Positions 25,175-37,821 of a stretch of 64,000 nucleotides of DNA are shown one piece after another; position 1 is the first letter of the stretch; every line of letters begins with the position of its first letter. The position numbers and the translations under genes were made by a program. Location: contig VICG01000017.1 of NCBI GenBank assembly GCA_008692225.1, positions 1 through 64,000 of the forward strand, read 5' to 3'. This DNA comes from Monilinia fructicola. Its lineage: Eukaryota; Ascomycota; Leotiomycetes; Helotiales; Sclerotiniaceae. Below the pieces are notes generated by a model that was given only the letters and a program-made list of their open reading frames with translations, searched no databases and was not told the origin of the DNA.

Positions 25175-25860
25175 TCTTGATCACTGAGAGAGAAGAGAAA
25201 ACGATAGAGAAGAATTACATTCGTTGGTATAGAATGATTGAGTTGGCTTGGTTGATCGATTGAGAGAAGGAAATAGTATGGGATAACGTTTTTGGTGAGA
25301 GTTTCTGGTAATGTTTAAAGTTGCAATCAGTATTGGAGGTAATGATGGTATTGTAAGTTCTTACTTATTGTAAAGCCGTTGTAGGAAAGAAGAATCTAGG
25401 ATGAAAATGGTGGGTATGGTAGTTCTAGGCATTGTGATTATAATGAGGATAGTTAAGATGGCGAGGAAAGTAAAGATAGTGAATACCTAGGTATGATGAG
25501 AATGAAGAGTACACCTAGTAGTGAGTATAGTGAGTATATTAAGAATGGTGAGAATGGCGAATATAATGAGAATGATGGGAAAGATATGTCTAATGAAGAT
25601 AAACAAGTATAGGATGGTTCTTACTCTCTTATTTGCTTTTTTACTTTTACATTTGGCCATTCTATTGCTCTTTCATTTATTTATTCTTTCGCCCTCCTAT
25701 TGCTTTCTACTTTCCTTATTTCTGTTTCTATTCTCTCTGTTGTTTATTCACTTTATATATTAATCACTTTTCGATATACTAGGAGAGATGAGTGAACAAG
25801 TAAGGTGAATGAAATAGAAAGTCGAATACAAAAGATAAATAAAAATTTATACTTGAGTTT
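25175..25860 (-). promoter_or_regulatory. Upstream region of the 634-residue gene
   Basis: Still GC-normal to about 25770 and then grades into AT-rich DNA. The first 100 bases upstream of the ATG are rich in GAGA/CTCT on either strand, common in fungal 5' leaders. No convincing TATA or CCAAT box was found. Apparent frames in this stretch are low-complexity and are not called. Confidence 0.45.
25430..25590. repeat. Degenerate 9 bp tandem repeat
   Basis: Successive nonamers of the AGTGAGTAT / AATGGTGAG / AATGGCGAA / AATGATGGG type. In one plus-strand frame it encodes an acidic Ser/Asn/Glu/Tyr run interrupted by TAA and TAG. It could be a minisatellite or the relic of an acidic low-complexity coding segment. 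Confidence 0.5.
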
Positions 25861-26120
25861 AGTTTATTTATATTTAGAAAATATTTATATACTGAATAAT
25901 GGTATGAATTGGGAGTTGGTGTTACTAATTAGATATATATATAGAAAGCGGATAAAGAATTAGAGATTTCAATATAATTTTAGTAGAGTTGGTTAAAATG
26001 AATTTTATATTTTGTTTAAAGTATAGTTTTTACCAAAGATAAGATATAATTACATCCTTTAGTTTTTGATTTTATTAAAGAAATCAATAAAAGTTTCGAT
26101 TTAACTTTAAAAGCAAAAAA

Positions 26121-26162
26121 GACTTCTGCGTCTTTTTTAGAGTAGACCTATACGCAGAAGTC
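26121..26162. repeat. Short perfect inverted repeat
   Basis: GACTTCTGCGT (26121-26131) and ACGCAGAAGTC (26152-26162) are perfect 11-base arms around a 20-base loop. A GC-normal stretch continues to about 26180. It may be the terminus of an unidentified element. Confidence 0.6.
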
Positions 26163-26183
26163 ATTTCCGCGATTCCCCATATT

Positions 26184-26285
26184 AGGAATATGCTTAGTTA
26201 GCAGTAGTATATATTAAAGACTTGGGAGAATAGTATAGTATAATATAAGTATTGTTTAGGAAACTGCCTGATTATATATATATTT
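26184..26285. repeat. LTR-like direct repeat H, copy 1
   Basis: About 100 bases resembling 28039-28130 (shared blocks around ATGC..AGTTAG..GTAGTATA, then GTAT.ATATAAGT and GATTATATATAT). The two copies are in direct orientation 1.86 kb apart and enclose fold-back copy 2. Confidence 0.5.
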
Positions 26286-26370
26286 AGTATATTAATTATA
26301 TTAATAAAGTAAATAAAATGTATAATATATAGAATGATAATATAAATAATTAAAGATAAAGGAATATAGA

Positions 26371-27152
26371 AGTCGCCTACCCGACTTCTCGCTACCCCCT
26401 TCCTTATTTGGACAGCATTTTATATTGAAAACAATTATCTTTAGGTATTGATAGCTCAATAAATGATTAATATTATGAATTGAAAATTTAAAAGTGATTT
26501 TATATAAATAAATCTATAGATTCTAATGATTTTAAATTTTTATAATTCATTTTCAAAAGTAATAAAAGATTAAAAAAATCAGAATTCTAGTTTTTGATTT
26601 ATATTTAAATCCTATATAAATTTAAAACTTTAAAAAGAAATTATTATTAATAAAGAAAATCAAAAATAATCTATTGATTTTTAAAGAATTCTTAAGTTAA
26701 TTTTCATCTACTCAGCTTTATTTATTATAAAATATTATTTACAATTAATTATAAACATTAAATTTATTATTTCATTTCCAAAATTTAATATAAATAACTT
26801 ATTTTAATTTATTTATTAATTATATATTAGTTTATAAATCTTTAAAATGCTTAAAACTGCTTTTAATTACGTTTATTTGAATATTTAAATATTTTAAAAG
26901 TTTTAATTTTGTATTTGATTTGCATATAAATTTAAAACTGAATATCTTACCTTTTAATAATTTTATATTACTCTTTGTAAAAATATCATTATAGTTTAAA
27001 TCCTCTAAAATCTCTTAATCATTATATAAAAAAGCTTTTTTTTAAAAAAAATTTTTTTTTTTTCGTAGTTATTAATACATTAAAATAACTGTTTTTAGTA
27101 TACAGTGCTAGCCAAATAAGGAAAGGGATAGTGAGAAGTCGGGTAAACGACT
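26371..27152. mobile_element. Fold-back (TIR) element copy 2
   Basis: 782 bp with ends AGTCGCCTACCCGACTTCTC and its inverse, GAGAAGTCGGGTAAACGACT. The inverted homology extends inward beyond 100 bases (TTTGGACAGCATTTTATAT against ATACAGTGCTAGCCAAAT) and into the subterminal AT-rich parts. The right flank is TA and the left flank is GA. No reading frame. Confidence 0.85.
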
Positions 27153-27250
27153 TAGTATATAAACCTATCAAAGATCATCTCTAAAAAATCTTAAACTCTA
27201 AAAGCTCTTTCTATTAATTACAAGTTAACGACGTAAATTTTGATTGATTA

Positions 27251-27340
27251 AGTCGCTAACCCCATACTTTGCCATCCCCTTCATTTGGCAAACCTTAAAA
27301 AATACTATCTATTATTTTTAAATGTTAATAATTTAATAAC
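27251..27340 (+). mobile_element. Orphan left end of a related fold-back element
   Basis: TA followed by AGTCGCTAACCCCATACTTT, then CATTTGGCAAACC. The subterminal part (AAAAAATACT..., TTTTTAAATGTTAATA) matches the inverse of the orphan right end at 45978-46019 rather than copies 1-4. No right end was found within 1 kb. Confidence 0.55.
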
Positions 27341-29534
27341 CATTCTATTTTTATATGATTTATTCCAAAATGATTTTCCCAAATATTATTAGAATTATAT
27401 TTAATACTTAATTTACCTTTAATTGTAATCTATATCTTTTGAATAGCTTTAATCTTTACGAATTTTAGATTCAGATTAATCTTAATATTATATCTTTTTC
27501 TTAAGGTTAATTGCTTTATTTTATATTTTAATTGCTATATTCAAAACTCTATTTATATATTATAATCCTTAACGTTGTATACTCTTAAGATCTTTTAAAA
27601 AAAATGATATATTTAAAAATCAACTTTTGCTTTGAAATTTTATAATCTCTATATAATCAAATATTCTTCAATCATTAAAGCGATTTTTATAAAATAAAAG
27701 ACAATTCTAAAGATTATTAGGATTTACAATTATTATCAAAATAAGAGTTTCTATTATAATTCTTTTATTATTATTTTCAATTGAAAATTAGCTTATAAAG
27801 GGCTTAACTATATTTTTAATTATAAATCTAATGTTTTTTATTTAGATTCAATATATTCTCCATCTAATGATTTTAATTTTATAATATAATAATAATAACA
27901 AGTTTGTACTTTTCTATTAATATAGAATCTATTAAAAGATTTAGTTTATTAAAGTATTATTGATATACGTTTTGAAGATTTCAAAATATAGCCAAATCTA
28001 ATGATTTTAATATGTATAAAGTATATAATAATTCTCATAAGGCTATGCGCTAGTTAGGGGTAGTATACGCTAAGTGAGATATATTACTATACATAGTATT
28101 ATATAAGTGAAGTTAAAGCTCGTTGAATATATATAGATGAAATTACTTTAATATTAATATTAATAAGAGTATTATATAATAAGGTAATAATAGAACCACT
28201 TTAATATCGAATAATATAAGATTCTTTTAATATTATAAAAGTGTATATTAAGTTGAATTTTTTTCTATAAGGATTAAAGCCACTTATTTATAGCCTTTTC
28301 TAACCTCTATACATTTTATACTATTATACGTATATTCTATACTGTTTTTCTTTCAAATCGAAATATATTATTATAAATCAAATTATATATTAAATTTTCA
28401 AAACAAAGAGTATTTATTTTAATTTGAAATTAGCTTTTTCGATTAAAATTAGATTATATATTAGATTTAACTAAAAAAGCTTTAGCCTCTTTATTTAAAA
28501 TCAGATTATGGATTATATTAAGATAATAAAGAATTAGCTTCTTTATTAAAATTATAATAAAGAGAATTTTATTTTATAATTAGTCAGGCTGTATTAGGAC
28601 TAGTTTCTATACCCTGTTTTAATTTTTTAAAAACCAGAGGTTATAACTTTTAATAAAGAATTAATAAAGAATTTGTTTTTGAAAAAAGAATTCTTTCTTC
28701 AAGAATATAAAAGTAATACATATTGAATAGAGACTCTAAGGAAATTTTTTTTCTTTATTTTTCGTTGTTTTAATGATTTTATAATAACATTATCTTTTTA
28801 TCATTATTTATTTTTCCTTTAATACTAAAATATATTCTAGTGATTGAATTGATATTTATTAAAAACAATAATAATAAACGTAAAAGATATATATTATTTT
28901 CGAAATATAATTTTAAAAAATCTATAGTTTCAAAATCTTTATATCTATTTATTCTTAATGATAATAAACCTTTATTTAATATAAAAAAAAGATGTGTAAT
29001 AAATTAGTTTTGTTTAATGTTTTAACCTTTATAAATAATAAAGAAATTAAAGGTTTTTTTGATAATTTAAATATATATAGAAAAAAATGTTCGAACTTCT
29101 AATTTGAACCGTTTATTTTAAATAAAATAATAATTAGGATTTTTACTATTCATTTATTAATATCTTAGTTTTTTTTAATATTTGTTTTATTTATATTAGA
29201 CTTATTTTAAGATTTAATAATTTCCATATATATAATAATTGAAGATTTCAAAATTTTATTTTAATTATATTTATAAAAATATTTCAATTTTTTATAAAAT
29301 CAATCCTATATTATCTTTTAATATTGATAATTAGACTTTTATATAAAAACTTGTTTATTTTTCGCTTTTGAAAAATAGATTTTTTTTTATATTTAAAATC
29401 TGCTTTAGAATTTAACGAATTTGTTCATATATAAGATTAGTATTGAGATTTCTTTTAATCAATATCTAATCCATTGAATATTTCTTTTAGATTAGAGCTA
29501 TCTTTTGTTTTAATAAAGCGTTTTTATTATAGAA
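27341..29534. other. AT-rich decayed sequence with the second H repeat
   Basis: No gene. Contains the second copy of direct repeat H at 28039-28130 (GC-normal, CTATGCGCTAGTTAGGGG). The remainder has stops in all frames. Confidence 0.55.
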
Positions 29535-29539
29535 TAAAT

Positions 29540-29694
29540 TATTATATAGTGAGACAGAAACTGGGGGCTAAGAGAGAGACGGTAATGTAATGTAGAATTC
29601 TATAAAAAGGAAAATAAATGGGATTTAAAAGATTCCGTTTTTTTATAAAACTAATATAGTACGTAATATCAAATATTATATACTAATTTTAACA
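29540..29694 (-). repeat. Family A LTR, 3' copy
   Basis: 155 bp, more mutated than the 5' copy. It retains the block AGACAGAAACTGGGGGCTAA near its outer edge. TSD TAAAT at 29535-29539. Confidence 0.9.
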
Positions 29695-32600
29695 TTATCC
29701 TTTTTTTTTATTTAACGCTCTAATAATTGATTCGTTATTTAAGTATATATATTATAAATGCTATTTAATATAAATGGTTGATATATTTATAAAAATAAAT
29801 AATTATTTTAGTAAAAATAAAGAATCCTCAAATAACAAACTAATTCTTAGCAAATCATAATAATGTAAGCAACCTTTAATTTATAATTTTCCTTTGTTTT
29901 ACGAATATGTAATTAATTTTCCTTTGATATATAAATAATTTTTTTTAGTATTATTGCGGATAATCTTTATTTACTTTTCCAATTTCTATCGAAATTCTTA
30001 AAGTTATTTAAGTTTGTGTTATTTTTATTTCTAGTAATATTCTTTGAAATATTTCTCTTTTTGATCTTTTTTTAAGTAGCTTTTCTTTCAATTTCGTAAT
30101 TTTTTACTTTTTTTTTTTTAGTATTAGCTTTCTTTATTAGTTCTTCATTTTTAATAATTCGTTTTTTAGACATTACAAATTTAGTGATTTTCAATTTTTT
30201 ATTATTATAATTAGCTTTATTATTAATGAAGTATAGTTTTCATAAAAGATCGATTTTGTTTGTATAAATAGTATATCCTTTGAAATGTTTATTGTTAAAG
30301 TATGTATTATATTTAAATTTATGATTAGGCTAAACACCTATTTATAGGTTTTTACTAGTAATAATAGTTTAAATTTTACCTTTATAAGCAAAATATAATA
30401 ATTTATCTATTTATCGAATAATATGAATAATTGTATTATATATTATTAGTCTAATCTTTTTTTTATTAACCAAACAATTATTAATTGGTTGGTTTGGTTG
30501 TATTTAATTTGAGATTTTTCATTATAATTTTAAAAGGTTGTTTTAAACTAATTTGTATAGATATTATTTTCATTTAATTGTATATTATTATTTTAATAGA
30601 ATCGAAAGCGTTTATTATAGAAATTTATAATTAAGTTTAATATTTTCAATTTGATTTTTATATACATACTAATGTTTTTAATATAATAATAGTTTAATCA
30701 AAGTTTAAAACCTATTGCGAATAAATATTTTTTTACTATTTTAGCTTTTTTTTAAAAAAATTGTATAATGATTCTTTTTGAATTTATTATATTTTATTAT
30801 TACCTTATTGATTTTTTGCTTGAAAAGCTAAAGTTTGTTCTTAAAATTAATCACTAAATTCTAATAATTAATGAAGATTTCGAGTAAAAATTTTGTTTAA
30901 TTTTTATTTTTATATACTTATATTAATTCAAATAAATTATTAACGCTTTTTTTTCTTTATTATATTAAGTATAATCAATTCTTTGATTTTTTATAAGATA
31001 TATCTATTAAATTTTTTATTCTGTATATTCGTATTATTTATCTTTTTTATTTTGATATTATTATTATTAATTATTTTTCCTTTATTCGAATTAGATTTTA
31101 ATAAGTTTTTTCTTGATTTTTTAATAATACGTTATTTACTTTTTTGTTAAATAATTCTATTATATAAAATTTGTTTATTTGTTATTAATAATAATTATTA
31201 ATTTTTCTTATAGTTAATCTTTTTTTTATTTTTCTTTATTTTTTTTTCAATATTTAATTAAAAAGCTATTTCAGTTTTTCTTTTATTATTTTCTTTAAAT
31301 AAATTACTTTTTTATAAGTATTTTTTTGTTTATTAATAAATTGAATAATATTAATTCTTATGCTTTTTTCTAGTTTATATCAATTTTAACAATGATTAGA
31401 TCTTATTAATTAATTTTATAATCTTTTGCTATAGCTTTTTTTACTTATTTATTCTTTATATCAATTATAATATGTTTTCTTTTTAATTTGGTATATTTTT
31501 TTAATCAACTTAACAAACTTTTATAATTATTTTTATTATTTATATATTTAGATTTTATTTCGTTTTTTTCATTAGAATTATTCTGAGCGTTTATGAAGAG
31601 CCAAAAGTATTATAATTTTGATAATTTATTATTAATATTGAATATTACTCCTAAATTATTCAAGTTTATTATTATTATTATTTTAGTGTTTATTAAGGAA
31701 TAATCATAATAAATATAAAGTTTATTATTATAGATATAAAGTTTATTATTATTATAAAATCAAGGAAATAGGATTTCAAAAGCTAAAGTTTATGATTAAT
31801 GAATAATAATATTAAAGTTTTTATTCAATAATTGAATTAAATTATAATAACAGTATAATTGCTTTATTGAATTAATAGTTTAAGTTTATTGTTTTTCTTT
31901 TTTTATTAAAAGTAAAATAAAATCATAATCTTTTTTTAATAATTCTTTATTAATTTTATAAGAAATTTTTTTTAATAGTTTTTATAATTTCAATTTTGAC
32001 CTATTACTTTTCAATTCATTGATTTATAATTATTCTTTATATTAAACTCTAATTTTATTAATTATAATCTTTAACAAATCTAAAAAAAAATTTTATTATC
32101 TTTTTATATTGCTTTAAAATAAATTATTAATTAATACAAATACTAAAATTGTTTAAATAAAAAATTTTTTTTCAAAGAAATTATTTTTATTATTTTAATT
32201 TAAGGTTTTTTCAATACTCTTACTATAAATAAATAACCTTTATAAAATATTTTAATTATTTTTTATATATTTTCTAGATTTTTTAGTTTTTGCTAAATAT
32301 ATATTTTTTAAGAATAGCTTTTTCAATATATAACATACTTAAACTTCTTTTTATAACTTTTTATTTTTGAATTAATAATCTTTTTTATTTTCTATTTTCA
32401 ACTATTATTATTGTAAACCTTATTTTTTAATAACTTTAGTTTAAGTAGCTTTATAATATTTATCTAATTTATTTACTTTTAAAGCTATTTAATAAAGATT
32501 GAATCAATTAATATAAAAAGGATTATGGTATTTAAACTTTATCTAAAGTTTCCATTTATAACTTTATAATTTTATTTGTTTTAATATTTTAAATAATTTT

Positions 32601-34117
32601 AATTTATTTAATCTTAGTTTAATATATTCTTTATTAATAAAAAGATTTGTACAAAGTAATCAATTTATATCTCTAATATTAAACATTTAAATTTTATATT
32701 TTTAATTGTAATATTTAGTTTAGGTATTTTAATAGTATATTCAATCGTTTAATAGATTAGTATATAAAGCTTTAAAACGTTTTATTAGTTATATAATATA
32801 TCTTTTGATTTATACTATATATTTATTTTAATATGTAATAATAATACAATTTTCTAATTTGCTTTAAATAAGAATAACTTTAAAAAAATTCAATAATATT
32901 GAATTATATACAAATTCATTAAAGTATAGTAAGTTCAATCAATTATTTTGTTTATAATTTATAAATATCTTTAAAAAAAACTTTTAACAATTGGTTTAAT
33001 CTTTTAGTTGATTTATTAATTTCTAAATAAAAAACGATTAATATTTTTTATAGGTTCTTAAATGGATTATAAGTGCTTTCCAAAATATATTGATAAATAA
33101 TTTAACTTTATGTGTAATAATTAAGTCCAGCATTTTATATTTTTCAAATATCTTTTTAAGAAATAAATAAACAAATTATATATTAATGATATTTTTACAA
33201 TATAGTATAAACCTCCCTTTTTTTGTTATTCTATAGGTTATTATTAAGATTAAATTTTATATAAAAGTAAAGTGATTCATCTTTTTTATTAATCTCATTA
33301 TTGAAATCCGTTTTTGATTATAATATAAAAGAGATTTATTATTACATCAAATGTTATATTCTTTTATAGTTTATTTAGAATTAATATTAGTGATAATTTA
33401 TTAAATTTCCTTTTTTGAAAGCTTTTGTAATATTAGTAAATTAAATAGAATATTATATAATCTTAAATGTTTATATTTTTTTTTAGTATAAAACTTTTTT
33501 TTAGATTTTTTAATTGTTATTTATTTAAAATATTTGGTTATTAAAGAATTATAAATTTTTTTTAATAGCTTTTAGAAACTTTTATTTGATAGTATATACA
33601 ATCGTATGGTATTATAATATTTACAATCCGTCGTACATTGTATATTCTAGTTATTTTAAATTTAAATATTTGTTTTTAAATCTTTTATATTTTTAATATT
33701 TTTTAAAAGTATATAAATCATTTTGTATAATTAATAATATCTTTCGGGCAATCTAAATTGTATTGGATTTTGTTTATTTTTTCTAGCTTATTTAACAAGT
33801 ATTTTTTATTTCTCTTTAAATAACTTTAATATTATTATTATTATAGTTTCATATAATATATTTTTATAACCTTTCATTAATAAAAGTAATTCTAATACTT
33901 AATTTTGCAGTTTTAATAATAGTATTAGTATAATGTTTTTATATTGATAGTTAGCTTTTCAAAATAGTTTATTTATTAAATTCCTTTTATTTAATTTATA
34001 AATAATTACAAGATCAATGATTATTAGTATTATTACTCATTTTGTTTGTTTTTTAGTTAATAATTAAAAAAGAATAAAATGTTTTAAATTGTCATAATCG
34101 AAAAGAATTATAATTTG

Positions 34118-34236
34118 GTATTAAATTCTTTTTAGAAGATATCTTTAATATTTAATTAAATCTATTATAACTAATAGTTTTTAATCAGATATAGTATAAT
34201 TTCTTTTTGTTAATATTAGTTTTTTCAAGTAGAATA
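34118..34236 (-). pseudogene. Decayed gypsy RNase H of family A
   Basis: The minus-strand frame reads FYLKKLILTKRNYTISD, a stop, then KLLVIIDLIKY. This is the RNase H C-terminal block of Ty3/gypsy pol (expected Ser-Arg-Lys-Leu, then Asp-Lys-Glu-Leu-Leu) with RIP changes. Fold-back copy 3 separates it from the RT. Confidence 0.75.
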
Positions 34237-34511
34237 AAGTCAAGTATTTGTATATATTATCTTATTATTATAATAATATACTATAAATCGCTTTAATTAA
34301 AATATTTGTTTTTAGAAAATATAATAGTATTCATAAAAAATAATCTAATAATTATGCTTTTGTAAACCTTTCTTTTAATTTATTAAAAGCTAATTTATAT
34401 TCCTTTATTTAATAGAATTTTATTTCTTTTTTCGTTTATTATATTATTACTATAGTTTATATTTTTCTATAAATCTTTAATAGAAATTGTAAAACCCTAA
34501 AAATAATAATA

Positions 34512-35350
34512 AGTTGCCTACCCTACTTTTCGCCACCCCCCAATTTGTCCAACATTTCACACTAAAAACGGCCATTTTAATTTATTTATAACTCTACGAA
34601 AAATGAATATATATTTTTTAAATTTCAAGTAAAGCTTCTATATTTAATTATTAATAGATTCTAAAGATTTTGCATTTTTTCGATTTTTTTATAAAAAAGT
34701 TATAAAAGATTATAGAAAATTGAAATTCTAATTTTCGATTTATATATAAATCTTATACAAAATCAAAATCTTTAAAAAAAGTTATATTTATTTAATAAAA
34801 ATAGCTAAAAATAATTTAAAGAATTTTCAAGAATTTTAAAGTTAATTTAAATTAAATATAATATTTTAATAATATACTATTATTTATAATAAATGTTTAA
34901 TATAGATTTTTAGATTTTAATAATAAAATTTTAAGTAAAAAATTTCTAATTTGAATTTATTTAATAATTTCAAATTATTATATATATTTTAAATAATTTA
35001 TTAATTATATATTGATTAATAGATTCCATAAAAATTTACAAATTATTTTTAATTATTTTTATTTAGAAATTATAAATATTTATTTTAAAGTTTTAATTTT
35101 TTATATAATTTCTATACAAATCCAAAACCGAAAACTTTAATTTTCTATAATCTTTTATTACTTTTTATAAAAAAATTACAAAAATTTAAGATTTTTAGAA
35201 TCTATTAATAATTATATATAAAAGCTTTAATTAAAATTCAAAAAATATATATTTATTTTTTGTAAAGTTATAAATATATTGAAATGGCCGTTTTTGATAT
35301 GAAATGTTGGCTAAATGAAGGGGGGGTGGCGAGAAGTAGAGTAGGCAACT
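34512..35350. mobile_element. Fold-back (TIR) element copy 3
   Basis: 839 bp flanked by TA on both sides (34510-34511 and 35351-35352). Ends AGTTGCCTACCCTACTTTTC and, inverted, GAGAAGTAGAGTAGGCAACT. The arms extend about 250-300 bases inward, so most of the element can fold on itself. Inserted between the RT and RNase H of the family A pol. Confidence 0.9.
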
Positions 35351-35569
35351 TATCTTTTTTATACTTTTCAACTAAAATTATTTTATTATTAAATCTATTT
35401 TAATTAAGTTTATAGTAATACTTTAATTCAAAATTAAATAATTCAAAAATTCTATTTTAATAATCTTAAAAAAGTATTTTTTTAGTTTATAAAATAGTTT
35501 TTATTTTAATAAATTTTTTAATATATATTTAATATAATCATTATATTTTGTTAAATTTACAGAGTATAT

Positions 35570-35905
35570 TAAAATATTATTTGAATATATAATTATTATT
35601 TTATCTATAAATTTTTTAAAATATTTATTTTTATATACTTAAAATATAATTAAAATATTATATAAACCGAAAGGTATTATAAAATATATAAATAATTCAA
35701 AACAGCTTTTGAAAGCTATTATTGATTTCTATTCTTTAATAATATATATTAAATTATATATATCTTATAGATTAAGTTTATAAAAAAAATTTGCTTTTTC
35801 TAATTTATCAAAGATTTTTGAAATTAATAAAATCAAATATTTATTTAGAATAATAATTTTGTTTAATCCTTTATAATCCATATATAATTTCAATGTTAAT
35901 AATTC
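35570..35905 (-). pseudogene. Decayed gypsy reverse transcriptase of family A
   Basis: Minus-strand reading gives DYKGLNKIIILNKYLILLIS, FDKLEKANFFYKLNL and DIYNLI (Asp of the catalytic LDL block changed to Asn). The active site is YSNN at 35576-35587 in place of Tyr-X-Asp-Asp. Stops interrupt it. Order and spacing match Ty3/gypsy pol. Confidence 0.8.
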
Positions 35906-36976
35906 TTTTTTAATAATAAACAAAATTAATACTTTTGTTTTGAATTTAAATAATTATATAAAATCCGATTAATATTATCTTATTAATATATTCTTTAAGG
36001 ATCTAAAATTCATACTCTACTAGATTATATATTAGATTAAATAATAACATAATTTCTTTTTATAATATAATTTTATAATCAATATTAAATTTATATAAAA
36101 AAAAAGTTTCTTTGTTTTTTCTACGCTAAAAATCAAGGAATATTTTATATACTATAAGAGAATTTGCTTTAATAACGCTTTAATAATATTTTCATCTAAA
36201 TTCTTAATTAAAGCTAAAAAAACAATTATTATATTCATTGAAATATTATTTTTGATTCATTCTACTTTTTCTTTTATATTTTATATTAAATTTTAAAAAG
36301 TTATTATATTTTATAATGATTTATAATCTAATAATTCCTTTATTGTTTATTAATTCCTTTTTTCTCTAATTCATTTTAAGGTTATATTAATAAAATTATA
36401 AATAATCCTAATAGAATTTTGTTTATTTTTAATATTATTTCTTTGAATTTAAATAATTTTGGTTTTTTTATTAATAAATAATAATTAATATATATCTTTT
36501 TAATAATTAATAAAAATATAGGTTTAAAAATGATTTTATTGATATTCTAGATTATAAAGTAATAAATATTTAATTATTTGTATTTTATTTGTTTTAATAT
36601 TTCAAAATTGATAAAATTTAGGTCATTCTAAAGTTTATAATAACTTTAAATTTTATTAGTAATTTTATAACGTTATTATGAATAATAATAGTTATTTGAA
36701 AAATCAAGTTTCTATTTTTAATTTGTAAAAAGTTATATATATATTTTCTTAATTTCTGTTTTATATATAATAATATTAAAATAATGTATTGTTTTAATAA
36801 TTGTATTATTATCGATAGTATATGTTTTACTTTTGTTATTATTTTTTTGATATTAATAATTTTGTTTTTTAGAGAAACTATTATAGTTTTGTTTTAATCT
36901 TTTATTAAGTTTGCTTTAATATTATAAAAGCTTTTTTCTTTTACTTTTATTACTTTTATTAATAAAAAAAGCGATA

Positions 36977-37821
36977 AGTCGCCTACCCTACTTCTCGCCA
37001 CCCCCCCCCCCATTTAATCAACATTTCACACCAAAAATGGCCATTTTAACGTATTTATAACTTTAAAAAAAATAAATGTATATTTTTTAAATTTTAATTA
37101 AAGCTTTGATATATAATTATTAATAGATTTTAAAAAATCTTAAATTTTTGCGATTTTTTTATAAAAAGTTATAAAAGATTATAAAAAATTAAAATTTTCG
37201 GTTTTAGATTTATATAGAAATCATATACAAAATTGAAACTTAAAAATAAATATTTATGATTTTAAAATAAAAATAATTAAAAATAATCTATAAATTTTCA
37301 TAGAATCTATTAATTAATATATATAATAAATAAACTATTTAAAATATATATAATAATTTAAAATTATCAAGTAAATTAAAATTAGAAATTTTTTACTTAA
37401 ATTTTTATTGTTAAAATCTAAGAATCTATATTAAACATTTATTATAAATAATAGTATATTATTAAAATAATATACTCAATTTTAATTAGCTTTAAGATTC
37501 TTAAAAATTTTTTAGATTATTTTTAGCTATTTTTCTTAAATAAATATAACTTTTTTCAAAGATTTTGATTTTGTATATAGGATTTATATACAAATTGAAA
37601 ATTAGAATTTTAATTTTCTATAATCTTTTATAACTCTTTATAAAAAAATCGCAAAAATTTAAAATTTTTAGAATTTATTAATAATTATATATAAAAGCTC
37701 TAATTAAAATTGAAAAAATATTTATGTATTTTTCGTAGAGTTATAAATACGTTAAAATGGTCGTTTTTGGTGTAAAATGTTGGCCAAATGGGAGGGGTGG
37801 CGAGAAGTAGGGTAAGCGACT
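36977..37821. mobile_element. Fold-back (TIR) element copy 4
   Basis: 845 bp, the best preserved copy, flanked by TA at 36975-36976 and 37822-37823. Ends AGTCGCCTACCCTACTTCTC and its inverse. Near the end are a C11-12 run on the left and GGGAGGGG on the right, then TTTCACACCAAAAATGGCC against GGTCGTTTTTGGTGTAAAAT. Long subterminal arms match copy 3. It lies upstream of the RT inside family A. Confidence 0.92.

Noticed and set aside
25521..25763. 80-residue plus-strand frame rich in Leu/Ile/Phe upstream of the intact gene
   Set aside because: Starts inside a degenerate 9 bp array and the hydrophobic part comes from a T-rich low-complexity stretch. No splice partners or family resemblance; likely chance.
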